A DNA stretch of 60,169 bases from Chryseosolibacter histidinae. GTDB taxonomy: Bacteria > Bacteroidota > Bacteroidia > Cytophagales > Cyclobacteriaceae. The stretch's first letter is position 1. The number at the start of each line of letters is the position of its first letter. Below the pieces are notes generated by a model. That model was not told where the DNA came from. It was given only the letters and a program-made list of their open reading frames with translations, and did not search any database. Position numbers and translations under genes: made by a program. This document shows positions 41,144 through 50,800 of the stretch, piece after piece. The DNA lies in NCBI RefSeq assembly GCF_018598225.1, contig NZ_JAHESF010000041.1:1-60169 (forward strand), written 5' to 3'.

Positions 41144-42727
41144 CTATTTCACCCCGGGTTGTGACAGCTTAAAACCACTCCGTTCTTTTTCGGTTTTCAC
41201 GATCGTGCGCACATCTTCCAGCAGTTTTTTGGCGTCGTAGATGATGCCGTCTTTGATGGTGTATTTGATGCCGCGGGTACGCACTACGTTGTTATCGTCC
41301 GTTAACCTGATGGCGCCGGTGCCATACAACACCTGGAGGTTTTGCAAAGGATTCTCTTCTACGATCACAAAGTCGGCGAGCTTACCGACCTCCACCGAGC
41401 CGAGGTCTTTTTCTTTTCCCAGTGCCTGGGCGCCGAACAAGGTTGCCGAGCGGATCACTTCCAGCGGATGGAAGCCGGCTTCGCGCAGCAGCTCGAGCTC
41501 GCGGATGTAGGCGAATCCGTAAAGCTGAAAGATAAAGCCTGAGTCGGAACCTGTGGTCACCCTTCCACCCCTGTTCTTATACTCGTTCACAAAGGTCATC
41601 CACAGGCGGTAGTTCTCTTTCCATTCCACCTCTTCTTCCGTTCCCCAGGCATGCCAGTACGATCCGTGAGAGATCTTGCTCGGTTGATAGAATGCCCAGA
41701 GCTTCGGAAGTGTATAGTCCTCATGCCACTCGGCCCTGCGCGCACGGTGAAGGTCGCGGCTCGCCTCATAGATATTAAAAGTAGGATCGATGGTGAAGTC
41801 CAGGGCCAGCAGCTCGTTCATCACTTTGTTCCAGTGCTCCGAGTAGGGCGGGGCTGCCTGTTTCCAGAGCTTGCCGGCTTCCCGGAAACGGTGCTGCTCG
41901 TTCTGGTAATTATAATCGAGCGGGTAATCCTGAATGGTACGATTGGTGAACAGCGCTTCGGGCAGTCCATACCAGTGCTCCATGGAAGTAAGGCCGGCGC
42001 GTGCGGAGTGCAGCACGTTCCAGCGGGCCACATCTGTTTGTGCGTGGTGGCAGGCGGAGCGCAGGCCGAGCTTTTTATTTTCGCGCAAAGCGGCATCCAT
42101 CACTTCGGGTGGAGCGCCAAAGAACTTGATGCCGTCGGCTCCTTTTTTTGCATTCTCGTTGACCCAGGCTTTTGCCTGATCGGCCGTGGAGATGCGCGAG
42201 GTGCTTCCCTGTCCGAAAACCGTGTAAGCAAAGATCCTGGGCGCAGTGATCTGATTTTTTTCACTTTTCTGCTTTTGATCCATCACCCAGTCGAGGCCAT
42301 TGCCTGCGGAAGGTTCGCGGATGGTGGTGATGCCGTGGGCCATCCAGAGTTTGAAAACATATTCTGCATCAGGAGCCTGGTTGCCGCCGATGTGCCCATG
42401 CATGTCTATAAAACCAGGCATCAGGTACAAACCTTCGGCATTCAGCTCCCGGCCACCCGGTTCCAGCTTGGGCCGCCGGTCGGGATTGATGGAAACACCC
42501 GGAAATCCAACCGATTGGATCTGAACGATGCGATTTTGTTTGATAACGATGTCCGTGGGACCAACTGGGGGTGCTCCGGTGCCGTCGATGAGCATCACGC
42601 CGCGGATAATGAGTTGACTGTAAGGACCTTCGCCCTCTTTGATCTCGGGCGCTTTTTTGATTTGCGCCAGGCCGGACAGCGATCCTATACATAAGAGCAG
42701 GGTAATAAGCGTATAAACTTTCTTCAT
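41144..42727 (-). CDS. Secreted amidohydrolase-family protein
   Basis: 527 residues, signal peptide MKKVYTLITLLLCIGSLSGLA (1-21). Metal-dependent amidohydrolase fold: GLYLMPGFIDMHGHIGGN (HxH, about 105-120), KGADGIKFFG, SACHHAQTDV and AGLTSMEHWYG (metal histidines), TGSDSG (catalytic Asp, about 395), and the closing LGSVEVGKLADFVIVEENPLQNL. It is exported, probably to the periplasm, and could act on a cyclic amide or a peptide. The substrate is unknown. It is alone in its transcription unit. Confidence 0.9.
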   Translation of the reverse strand: MKKVYTLITLLLCIGSLSGLAQIKKAPEIKEGEGPYSQLIIRGVMLIDGTGAPPVGPTDIVIKQNRIVQIQSVGFPGVSINPDRRPKLEPGGRELNAEGLYLMPGFIDMHGHIGGNQAPDAEYVFKLWMAHGITTIREPSAGNGLDWVMDQKQKSEKNQITAPRIFAYTVFGQGSTSRISTADQAKAWVNENAKKGADGIKFFGAPPEVMDAALRENKKLGLRSACHHAQTDVARWNVLHSARAGLTSMEHWYGLPEALFTNRTIQDYPLDYNYQNEQHRFREAGKLWKQAAPPYSEHWNKVMNELLALDFTIDPTFNIYEASRDLHRARRAEWHEDYTLPKLWAFYQPSKISHGSYWHAWGTEEEVEWKENYRLWMTFVNEYKNRGGRVTTGSDSGFIFQLYGFAYIRELELLREAGFHPLEVIRSATLFGAQALGKEKDLGSVEVGKLADFVIVEENPLQNLQVLYGTGAIRLTDDNNVVRTRGIKYTIKDGIIYDAKKLLEDVRTIVKTEKERSGFKLSQPGVK

Positions 42728-43084
42728 AGGTTAAGGGAATTCAACCAAAGTATAGACTTCTTCCCAAACGTCAACCTGATCTCTTATCAGCGGTCGAAGC
42801 CTGCCCTGACCGTAACAACTGCAATTCGGAATTATATTCTGGATGTTATGAGTGTTTCAGAATAAACACCAAGTGTGTCTCCGGTGTGTGAAATAAGGTT
42901 TTAAGTATTGCCCAGTTTTTGAAAACTTCACAATAAAATCACGTTTTCAGGTCAAAATTAATCCTACCTACAACGATTTCGTTAATTTTTATTTAAAAGT
43001 GGTTTCTTTTTTACCCTATTGTTAAAAAATTGTATCAAAAATCAGACACGACAAGTAAAAATTTAACCTTAAAACTAGACAACT
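42728..43084. promoter_or_regulatory. Divergent regulatory region between the amidohydrolase and amt
   Basis: 357 nt without a gene. The AT-rich half (about 42955-43070) should hold the amt promoter, but I find no clear TAnnTTTG at normal spacing. GTGTTTCA-GA-ATAAACAC-like sequence at 42852-42869 is an imperfect palindrome with the same half-site (GTGTTTCA) as the NtrC activator site at 34661; this may be chance. Confidence 0.35.
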
Positions 43085-44434
43085 ATGAAAAAAGCACTTG
43101 TACCATTTATCTTGCTCATTGCAGTAAGTGTGCTGGCACTGTTCATCCCGGCAGTGCCCACCACCATCGTAACAGATGGTATCAATTCCGGTGATGTGGC
43201 CTGGATGCTGGCTGCTACGGCGCTGGTATTGTTGATGACGCCCGGACTGGCCTATTTCTATGGTGGCATGATCGACACCAAGAACATCATTTCAACCATG
43301 CTTCAGAGCTTTATTGCCATGGGCGTGATCAGCGTGGTATGGATCGTAGTAGGCTTCAGCCTCGCCTTCGGTGAATCGAAGGGCGGATTTATCGGTGATC
43401 CTTCTACATTCTTCATGTTCCAAAACGTGCTTGACGGCAAACCCTGGTCGCTGGCCCCCACCATTCCCCTGGTGCTGTTCGCCTTCTTCCAGTTGAAATT
43501 CGCCATCATTACGCCTGCCCTGATCACCGGTACTTTTGCTGAAAGGATCAGATTCAAATCCTATATCATTTTCCTCGTACTGTTCTCATTGCTGATCTAT
43601 GCTCCCCTGGCGCACTGGACATGGCATCCTGACGGCTTCCTTTTCAAGTTAGGTGTGCTTGACTTCGCCGGTGGAACAGTTGTACACATGTCTGCAGGTT
43701 TTGCAGCGCTGGCAGCAGCGATCTATCTGAGAAACAAGTCAGAGCAGAAAGTAGCGATCTCGCCTGCCAACATTCCTTTCGTGCTCTTGGGCACAGGTCT
43801 TCTGTGGTTCGGCTGGTTCGGCTTCAACGCCGGTAGCGCACTGGGCGCAGGTCCTTTGGCAGCATCTGCTTTTGCCACTACAAATACTGCATCCGCCGCA
43901 GCAGGTCTCTGCTGGGTACTGTTCGATACTGTAAGAGGTAAAAAACCGTCGGCCCTTGGCTTCTGTATCGGTGCCGTTGTAGGTCTCGTAGCCATTACAC
44001 CCGCTGCCGGTTTTGTAACCATCCCTTCAAGCTTGTTCATCGGAACGGTTGCCGCCATCATCAGCAACGTAGTGGTACACTGGAAATCTAAAACTACACT
44101 CGAAGATACACTCGACGTATTCCCTTGCCACGGCGTGGGTGGTGCTGTAGGTATGGTGATGACCGGTCTGCTGGCCAACACCGCGGTGAACGGTGCTAAC
44201 ACTACCGGCAATGGTCTGCTGTTCGGTGAGTTCGGGCTCTTCAAAGTGCACATGATCGCCCTGGTGATCGTGATCGCTTACACTTTCGTGGGATCCCTGA
44301 TCATCCTGAAAGTGACAGACCTGATCTCTTCGCTGAAAGTAAGTGCCGAAGAAAAGAAAGTTGGCCAGGATTACAGCCAGCATGGTGAGAACCTGACACC
44401 CTTCGACATGTCGACAGCAAAAGAAGCGATATAA
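43085..44434 (+). CDS. amt: Ammonium transporter
   Basis: 449 residues. An N-terminal signal-like helix, then NSGDVAWMLAATALVLLMTPGLAYFYGGMI, the standard Amt start. Twin pore histidines are in VVHMSAGFAALAAAIYLR (about 200) and CHGVGGAVGMVMTGL (about 350). The gate and vestibule residues appear in the usual order (PALITGTFAERIRF). The C-terminal tail is long (about 40 residues, EEKKVGQDYSQHG), which in relatives contacts PII, but no glnK gene is found. First of a nitrogen locus with a porin and glutamine synthetase. Confidence 0.96.
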   Translation: MKKALVPFILLIAVSVLALFIPAVPTTIVTDGINSGDVAWMLAATALVLLMTPGLAYFYGGMIDTKNIISTMLQSFIAMGVISVVWIVVGFSLAFGESKGGFIGDPSTFFMFQNVLDGKPWSLAPTIPLVLFAFFQLKFAIITPALITGTFAERIRFKSYIIFLVLFSLLIYAPLAHWTWHPDGFLFKLGVLDFAGGTVVHMSAGFAALAAAIYLRNKSEQKVAISPANIPFVLLGTGLLWFGWFGFNAGSALGAGPLAASAFATTNTASAAAGLCWVLFDTVRGKKPSALGFCIGAVVGLVAITPAAGFVTIPSSLFIGTVAAIISNVVVHWKSKTTLEDTLDVFPCHGVGGAVGMVMTGLLANTAVNGANTTGNGLLFGEFGLFKVHMIALVIVIAYTFVGSLIILKVTDLISSLKVSAEEKKVGQDYSQHGENLTPFDMSTAKEAI

Positions 44435-44441
44435 AATCAAA

Positions 44442-44470
44442 ATGCCCGGGAGTGTACTGCTTCCGGGCAT
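44442..44470. terminator. Hairpin between amt and the porin gene
   Basis: ATGCCCGG/CCGGGCAT, an 8-bp GC-rich stem with a 13-nt loop, 7 nt after the amt stop. Only a short ATCTTC follows, so it may act as an attenuator or RNA-stability hairpin rather than a full terminator. Confidence 0.5.
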
Positions 44471-44572
44471 CTTCAAAAAACTTACTGATTTTCACTAAAG
44501 CAGCCCGGGGAGTATGCGACACCCCACCGGACCAACTCTAGCTTATTGTTAATTAAAACACGGAACAAAAAT

Positions 44573-45853
44573 ATGAAAACTAACTACATATGCAGCGGAC
44601 TTATACTCGGAGCACTGTTCGTTTCCACAGCCGGCTTTAGCCAGCAACAAGAGCCTGTGCTTGCTTCAGCAGTAACGCCTACGGAAAAAGCGCCGAAAGA
44701 CGGCACTGTGCAGGCAGAAGGTGAAGAGAAGAAAGAAGACGAGAAAACGTTCACGTTGTCAGGGTCAATCGATACGTATGCCAGAACCTCGTTCGGCACC
44801 ATGAATCCTTACAGCACCAGTCCCTACGCTCCCTCCACTTCATTTTCCGACCTGAAAGGTTTCGGGTTGGGCATGGTGAACCTGGTGGCCAGCTATGGCG
44901 GTGAAAAGGCGGGTTTTACTGCTGACGTTGTGTTTGGTCCAAGAGGAAAAGCTGCCGTGTTCGGAACAGCTTCAGGCCAGGCCATCATCAACCAGATGTA
45001 TGCTTACTATAAGCTTTCCGATAAGGTGACTTTGAACCTCGGTCAGTTCAATACGTTCCTCGGTTACGAGGTGATCTCTCCGGCCGTTAACTTCCACTAC
45101 TCCACATCTTACCTGTTCTCATGGGGACCTTTCAATCACACAGGTCTCAGGGCAGACTTCGATCTCGGTGGCGGATTGGTAGCGAAGCTGGCGATCATGA
45201 ACCCTACCGATATCGTTGAATTCAACCCGGTGAATACTTACACCCTTGGCGCCCAGATCGGACACACCAGCGATGCCGGTGGTATCTGGCTGAACTTCCT
45301 TTACGGCGACCAGGATGGAAAGCTTGACACCAACGACAGCCCTTATGTGCTCGACGAAGATGGCGACCCCATATTGGTGGGTGGTAACCCGGTGTTTGTA
45401 ACGTCAAAAGGATCTTTATTCCAGGCAGACCTCACCACAGGATGGAACCTGGGCGAGAAATTCTACCTCGGTGTAAACACTTCTTACCAGACCGTTGCTG
45501 CCGGCGAACAATTCGTAGCGGCGGATGACATCCAGGATTCTGACGGCGATGCCACTTCATTCATGGGTGTTGCGCTTTATCCTAAGGTGACACTTTCGGA
45601 AAGTTTCGCGATCGGATTAAGGGCTGAATACTTCGGCGTCTCAAAAGGACACCTCAGTATCTTCGGCACCGATTCTGGCGGCGATGGCAGCGTGACCGAA
45701 TTCACCCTGACCGGTAACTATAAGGTTGGCGGACTTACGCTGATCCCCGAATTCCGTATCGATCAAACCTCTGAGGATTCTTTTCTTGACGCTGATGGAA
45801 AGGCCACGAACATGATGCCGAGCTTAAGTCTGGCCGCTGTGTACAAATTTTAA
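44573..45853 (+). CDS. Outer-membrane beta-barrel porin
   Basis: 426 residues from the ATG at 44573 (MKTNYICSGLILGALFVSTAGFSQ, a signal peptide). The remainder alternates aromatic-rich strands and glycine-rich turns: GSIDTYARTSFGTMNPYST, FGLGMVNLVASYGGEKAGFTADVVFGPRGKAA, and a C-terminal NMMPSLSLAAVYKF, ending in Phe as outer-membrane barrels do. It matches the putative barrel-porin-2 type. Its place between amt and glnII suggests a channel for small nitrogen compounds, but that is only context. Confidence 0.85.
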   Translation: MKTNYICSGLILGALFVSTAGFSQQQEPVLASAVTPTEKAPKDGTVQAEGEEKKEDEKTFTLSGSIDTYARTSFGTMNPYSTSPYAPSTSFSDLKGFGLGMVNLVASYGGEKAGFTADVVFGPRGKAAVFGTASGQAIINQMYAYYKLSDKVTLNLGQFNTFLGYEVISPAVNFHYSTSYLFSWGPFNHTGLRADFDLGGGLVAKLAIMNPTDIVEFNPVNTYTLGAQIGHTSDAGGIWLNFLYGDQDGKLDTNDSPYVLDEDGDPILVGGNPVFVTSKGSLFQADLTTGWNLGEKFYLGVNTSYQTVAAGEQFVAADDIQDSDGDATSFMGVALYPKVTLSESFAIGLRAEYFGVSKGHLSIFGTDSGGDGSVTEFTLTGNYKVGGLTLIPEFRIDQTSEDSFLDADGKATNMMPSLSLAAVYKF

Positions 45854-45882
45854 ACTAATCAACGCTAAAAACTAAACTCCTT

Positions 45883-46926
45883 ATGTCTACAAAATCAAAA
45901 ACAAAACTCGAATACATCTGGCTTGACGGTTATAAGCCCACCCAGAGCTTGCGCAGCAAAACGAAGGTCGTGAGAGACTTCGGAGGCTCGCTGGAAGACT
46001 GCCCCATGTGGTCGTTTGACGGAAGCTCTACAGAGCAGGCCCCGGGCGGATCATCAGACTGTCTGCTGCAGCCTGTGGCGCTCTTCCCCGATCCTGCCAG
46101 GACCAACGCATACCTGGTAATGTGCGAGGTGCTGAGTCCCGACGGAACGCCGCACCCTACCAACGGCCGCGCTACGATCGACGATGATGACAATGATTTC
46201 TGGTTCGGCTTCGAGCAGGAATACTTCCTGTGGGTGCCTGAAACCAACAAGCCGCTGGGATTCCCTGCACAAGGTTATCCCGCTCCGCAGGGTCAGTACT
46301 ACTGCTCTGTGGGCGCGAAAAACGCTTTCGGAAGGCATATCGTTGAAGAGCACCTTGACTACTGCCTCGCCGCAGGCATCAATGTGGAAGGTATCAACGC
46401 TGAAGTGGCTACGGGCCAGTGGGAGTTCCAGGTGTTTTCCAAAGGCGCTAAAGCTGCCGGAGACCAGGTATGGGTTGCCCGCTACCTGCTGGAAAGAACC
46501 GCAGAGAAATACAATGTGGCCATTAACTGGCACTGCAAGCCCCTGGGCGCTACCGATTGGAACGGATCAGGCATGCACGCCAACTTCTCCAATTCACTGC
46601 TGAGGACCGCCGGATCCAAAGAAGTGTACGAAACAGTATGTAAGGCTTTTTCTCCTCTGGTGAAAGAGCATATCGAGGTGTACGGAGCTGATAACCACCT
46701 GCGCCTCACCGGTAAACACGAAACACAATCTATCGACAAGTTCTCGTTCGGTGTATCTGACCGCGGCGCGTCGATCAGAATTCCTATCGCTACAGTTGAG
46801 AACGGGTGGAAAGGATGGCTGGAAGACCGCAGGCCGAACTCTGCGGCCGATCCATACAAAGTTGCAGCCCGCATCATAAAGACAGTTAAGACAGTGCCGG
46901 CGTACGCTACGGTGAACGGACGGTAA
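45883..46926 (+). CDS. glnII: Type II glutamine synthetase (beta-grasp, eukaryote-like)
   Basis: 347 residues, the length of type II enzymes, not the about 470 of type I or over 700 of type III. KLEYIWLDGYKPTQSLRSKTKVV is the beta-grasp start; DDDDNDFWFGFEQEYFLW (metal Glu), INVEGINAEVATGQWEFQVF, NGSGMHANFSNSLLR and SFGVSDRGASIRIP complete the active site. It makes glutamine from glutamate, ammonia and ATP. It is likely co-transcribed with the porin (29-nt gap). A strong terminator follows, so amt-porin-glnII is the whole unit. Confidence 0.95.
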   Translation: MSTKSKTKLEYIWLDGYKPTQSLRSKTKVVRDFGGSLEDCPMWSFDGSSTEQAPGGSSDCLLQPVALFPDPARTNAYLVMCEVLSPDGTPHPTNGRATIDDDDNDFWFGFEQEYFLWVPETNKPLGFPAQGYPAPQGQYYCSVGAKNAFGRHIVEEHLDYCLAAGINVEGINAEVATGQWEFQVFSKGAKAAGDQVWVARYLLERTAEKYNVAINWHCKPLGATDWNGSGMHANFSNSLLRTAGSKEVYETVCKAFSPLVKEHIEVYGADNHLRLTGKHETQSIDKFSFGVSDRGASIRIPIATVENGWKGWLEDRRPNSAADPYKVAARIIKTVKTVPAYATVNGR

Positions 46927-46951
46927 ACTTTAGGCGTCTGGTTGTTTAGTG

Positions 46952-46986
46952 GGAGTCGGGTGGAAACACCTGGCTCCTTTTTTTTT
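46952..46986 (+). terminator. Rho-independent terminator of glnII
   Basis: An 11-bp stem GGAGTCGGGTG/CACCTGGCTCC (two wobble pairs) with a GAAA tetraloop is followed by nine Ts, 26 nt after the glnII stop. Confidence 0.9.
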
Positions 46987-47057
46987 GAGCTGATTTTATT
47001 CGCTATTGAATGGAACTTTATATTATTTTGATAAAAATTTAAAATAAAGATCAAACC

Positions 47058-47705
47058 ATGATCCATCCTGATACCGAGCTCCGGTTTATCAACGATAAAA
47101 TCGGACACGGAGTGGTAGCGACCAAATTCATCCCGAAAGGAACAATCACCTGGGTACTTGACAAACTAGACAGAGTCTTCACTCCTGACCAGATCCGGCA
47201 AATGGACAAAATGTACCAGGAAGTCATGGACAAATACACGTATCGCAATCCGGAAGGCAACTACGTGTTCTGCTGGGATAACGCCCGTTTTATCAACCAC
47301 AGCGCCAACGCCAACTGTATCACCACTGCCTACGAATTTGAGATCGCTATCCGCGATATCCAGCCCGGTGAAGAGCTTACGGATGACTACGGCTACCTGA
47401 ACCTCGACGAGCCCTTTGAAGTGGTGCCCGAGCCCGGCAGCAACCGGAACGTTGTCTATCCCGATGACCTGCTCCGGTATTACCCGGTATGGGACGAGAA
47501 GCTGCTCAACGCATTTCCCAACCTCCTGCAGGTGAACCAGCCCCTTTTCCACATCCTCAACAAAACGGTGCAGCAAAAAGCCACCAGCATTGCCAGGGGT
47601 GAAAAGAAAATGGACTCAATCCTGAATTGTTACTACAAGAATGGAACCGTCATTGAAGGCATGGATGTGTCTTTGCGGTCTCCGAAGATTGCTTACCCTT
47701 ACTAG
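47058..47705 (+). CDS. SET-domain protein lysine methyltransferase
   Basis: 215 residues. SET motifs are complete: IGHGVVATKFIPKGTITWVLD (motif I), CWDNARFINHSANANCIT (NHSxxxNC, about 76-94), AIRDIQPGEELTDDYGYL (GEELxxDYG). The C-terminal tail (NCYYKNGTVIEGMDVSLRSPKIAYPY) is not a usual post-SET Cys cluster. Bacterial SET proteins modify host or own proteins; the target is unknown. It has its own transcription (terminators both sides). Confidence 0.92.
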   Translation: MIHPDTELRFINDKIGHGVVATKFIPKGTITWVLDKLDRVFTPDQIRQMDKMYQEVMDKYTYRNPEGNYVFCWDNARFINHSANANCITTAYEFEIAIRDIQPGEELTDDYGYLNLDEPFEVVPEPGSNRNVVYPDDLLRYYPVWDEKLLNAFPNLLQVNQPLFHILNKTVQQKATSIARGEKKMDSILNCYYKNGTVIEGMDVSLRSPKIAYPY

Positions 47706-47711
47706 GTACGA

Positions 47712-47793
47712 TCCCGATAGCTATCGGGAACGAAATACGAGGTACGTTTAGCGTACCTCGTATTTTTTTGCCTATTGCTTCCCGATATCGGGA
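47712..47793. terminator. Bidirectional terminator flanked by palindromes
   Basis: Palindrome TCCCGATAGCTATCGGGA (47712-47729), then a 14-bp perfect stem, AAATACGAGGTACG/CGTACCTCGTATTT with a 5-nt loop and T-tract (47733-47769), then palindrome TCCCGATATCGGGA (47780-47793). It lies between convergent stops (47705 and 47822). Words TTGCCTATTGC/GCCTACCGCC fill the rest. Confidence 0.85.
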
Positions 47794-47821
47794 TTGCCTG
47801 TTGCTTTTTGCCTACCGCCTA

Positions 47822-50800
47822 CTAAATAGTGGCCATCTTCGTTCCGATGAAGCGTAGCAGGTCTTCTTCTACCTTCTCCGGGTCCTGCCACAGGTTGCGG
47901 CTGAACACGAAGCACGAGTCCCAGTTCTTCTGCTCGAAAAGCGCAGGGGCGTAGGCGAACGAGTCCTTCACCGAGAGGCTCGAGAGGTAGTGAGCGTCGT
48001 CTGTGCGCACCATACCCAGGTAGTTGTTGCCTTTGTCTTTCACGTACAGGTCGGCCAGGGGCAGCGTATCCACTTCGAACTGGAGCAGGTCGGCAAACTT
48101 CTGCTCACCCCACTGCTTGAGCTTGTTGTTGAGGTACCAGGTAGACTGCTGCCGCACGGGCATGGTCTGCTGGGGCCTGAACCTGCGCTGATGCACATCG
48201 CGGGCAAACTCCAGGTATTTCTTCAGCAGCTTCGGCCCTTCGTTCTTCAGGTCTTCCGTGCGCAGGTCTTCCGGCTCGATGCTGCAGATAAGAATGATCT
48301 TTTCGCGCGCCCTCGTCACCGCCACGTTCAACCGGTTCTCGCCACCGGCCATGCTCAGGCTGCCGAACTGCATGTTCATTTTTTTCTTTCCGTCGCGGGC
48401 ATAACCCACCGAGAAGATGATGATATCTTTTTCGTCGCCCTGAACATTCTCGATGTTCTTCACAAATAGTGTGGGCGGAATTTTCCTTCCCGATTTGGAA
48501 AGGATGTCTTCCAGCATATCGAGGATCAACACCTGCTGCGGGGCGTTGAAGGTAACAATGCCTATTTCCTTTTCGGGATGATCGTGTAGCAGTTCGATCA
48601 CACGCTCCACCACCAGGCTTGCTTCCACCGGGTTTGTGCTGTTCTCCCACACACCGTCTACTTTGCAGAATTCGATGCCGGGCAGCTGCTGGTTGATGAT
48701 GTTCCGGTCTGGCAGCAACTGCAACCTTCCTTCGTAGAAGTGACGGTTCGAAAAATCGATCAGGTCCAGCGAACGGCTGCGGTAGTGCGCCTGCAAGTGC
48801 ATGGTAGGCAGGTAACGCTCCGCCAGCGCCAGCAGTGAATCCACTTCCACATCCGGGTTGTCGGCATCCTCATCTTCCCAGCGGATCTGGTACATTTCAC
48901 TGGGCCTCAGCTGCATGTCATCACCCGCCACCAGAAGCTGCTTGCCCCTGTACATGGCCGGAATGCCACGCTCTGAAAAACACTGCGACGCCTCATCGAA
49001 GATCACCAGGTCGAAAACTTCCTTCATCGGGAAGATGGCCGACACAGATTCGGGAGAGGCCATCCAGCATGGCAGCAGGTTCAGGAACTCTTCCTCAAAA
49101 TCAGATACCACTTTTCGCAACGACCAGATCTTCTTCTTCTTGGTAAGCTGGTGATACAGGTCGCGATACGTTACGCGGTTGTTCAGGCGGTTGTATTCCA
49201 CTCTTTCATAAATACGCTCCCTTGCGCGCAGCAACAGGATGTCACTGCTCAGGCGCTGCTTCTCTTCCACCAGCCTCACCAGCTCGTGGTGCTGCTCCTG
49301 CATCTTACGTGAAGAGACGGAGCGCAGGTCGGGATATTTGGCTTCGATGTGCTCGATCCAGGCAAGCCTGAGACTGTTCTGCAGCAACGCTTCCTGTTTG
49401 GGCGCATCCCATCCCACGGCTTCATGAAGGCGGCCGATCACATCACGTTCGTACGGCAGCAGGTTCTCTTTCAGCCTGTCGAACTCGCAGAGGCTGTCGA
49501 AGTCTTTGCGCAGCGTTTTCAGGAATGCCTTCTCGAGACTGGTATCGTGGATGAAGACCCTGAGCTGGTAAGGGGTCAAATATTCCTGCCACGCATTTTT
49601 CTTTTCAGGAATGCTTCCGCTGATGGACAGGCACTCTTTCATCAGCGCGTTGAAATCGTTACGGTTGAATTTTTTAGGGTTCACCGCTTCCCTGATCTCG
49701 CGCAGTGAATTGAGAATGATCTTGGCGCGGATGGCAAGCTTCTGTCTGGTGAACCAGGTCTTGAGCTGTGAGTGATCGTAGTCCAGCGGCATGTCGATCA
49801 ACCACGGTTTCTTCTTCAGCGACGTAAGGTGATGCTCGAGGTTGAGCCTGTTGTCGATCTTCTGCTCCAGTATTTCCATACCCGTACCGTTGTGCGGCAG
49901 GTCGTTGGCCTTCAGCACGCGGTGCAGCGTCATCTTCTCTTTGGAGAATAATTTCCAGCGGAGCAGGCGGAAGATATTTTTGCGCGCATCCATTCTGCGT
50001 TGCAATACTTCCTGGAAGTTGCCCAGCTGATCGGAGGGCAGCGACACTTCAGGCCCGGGTCCCTGGAAACAATTCATGAGCACGCGCTCCACGTTGGAGA
50101 ACCACAACAGGCTGGTCTCATCGTCAGTCTCTTCTGCCATGGCGAGAAAATACTGGTAGATGGTCTCATTCTTCAGCAAGGCGATCATGCCCAGAATGTC
50201 GTCTTCGCGTTTGTAAAGCGAGTGCGCATCCTCCAGGTTCAATGGTATGCCCAGCAGATCTCTGAATTGTGTTTCGATCTGCTTCTGAAAGGCCGGAACA
50301 TCGGCGATGATCTTTTCCATGGCCTTGAGATCGCTCAGCCCGAAATTGGAGAACGACTTGCGCTCTCTCCACAGGTAGTCGGCGCCACCGAAAGTATCTT
50401 CATACGTGATGTACTGCCTCAGCTTCCGCAGAAAATCAGGCAGCTGGGGAAATGTGAAGTGCTGGTACTCCTGGCGGATGTTGATGGTCTCGCCCTGGAG
50501 ATCAGACGTCAGGTACAGCTCCTTGATGCTGAGCCCGCACTCCTTGTCATCGAACAGGTTCTTCTTAAAAGTCTCCAGGTCTTCCGTGATGTGGTCGATG
50601 GAACGGCACACCTGGAAGAACCGGCGCTCGGTCTGGATCACATCAACGCTGCGGTTGGCGGCCCTGTAGGTCTCGATGTTGTCGATCTGCCGCGCGGCTT
50701 TTGTAAATACGGTTTTGCGATCGTTCCGGAAGTCGTGGACAAGTCCTACGAAATCGCCGAGGTCTTTCTTTTTCAGACGACTGTAAACCACATCCAGTGC

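Noticed and set aside
42895-42910. GG...TTGC upstream of amt as a sigma-54 promoter
   Set aside because: The spacing is 11 rather than 10 nt, which is not tolerated by sigma-54, although a GTGTTTCA half-site lies nearby.
44529-44542. GG-N10-GC upstream of the porin gene as a sigma-54 promoter
   Set aside because: Only the GG and GC match (no TTGC and no TGG context); such matches occur by chance about once in 256 positions per strand.
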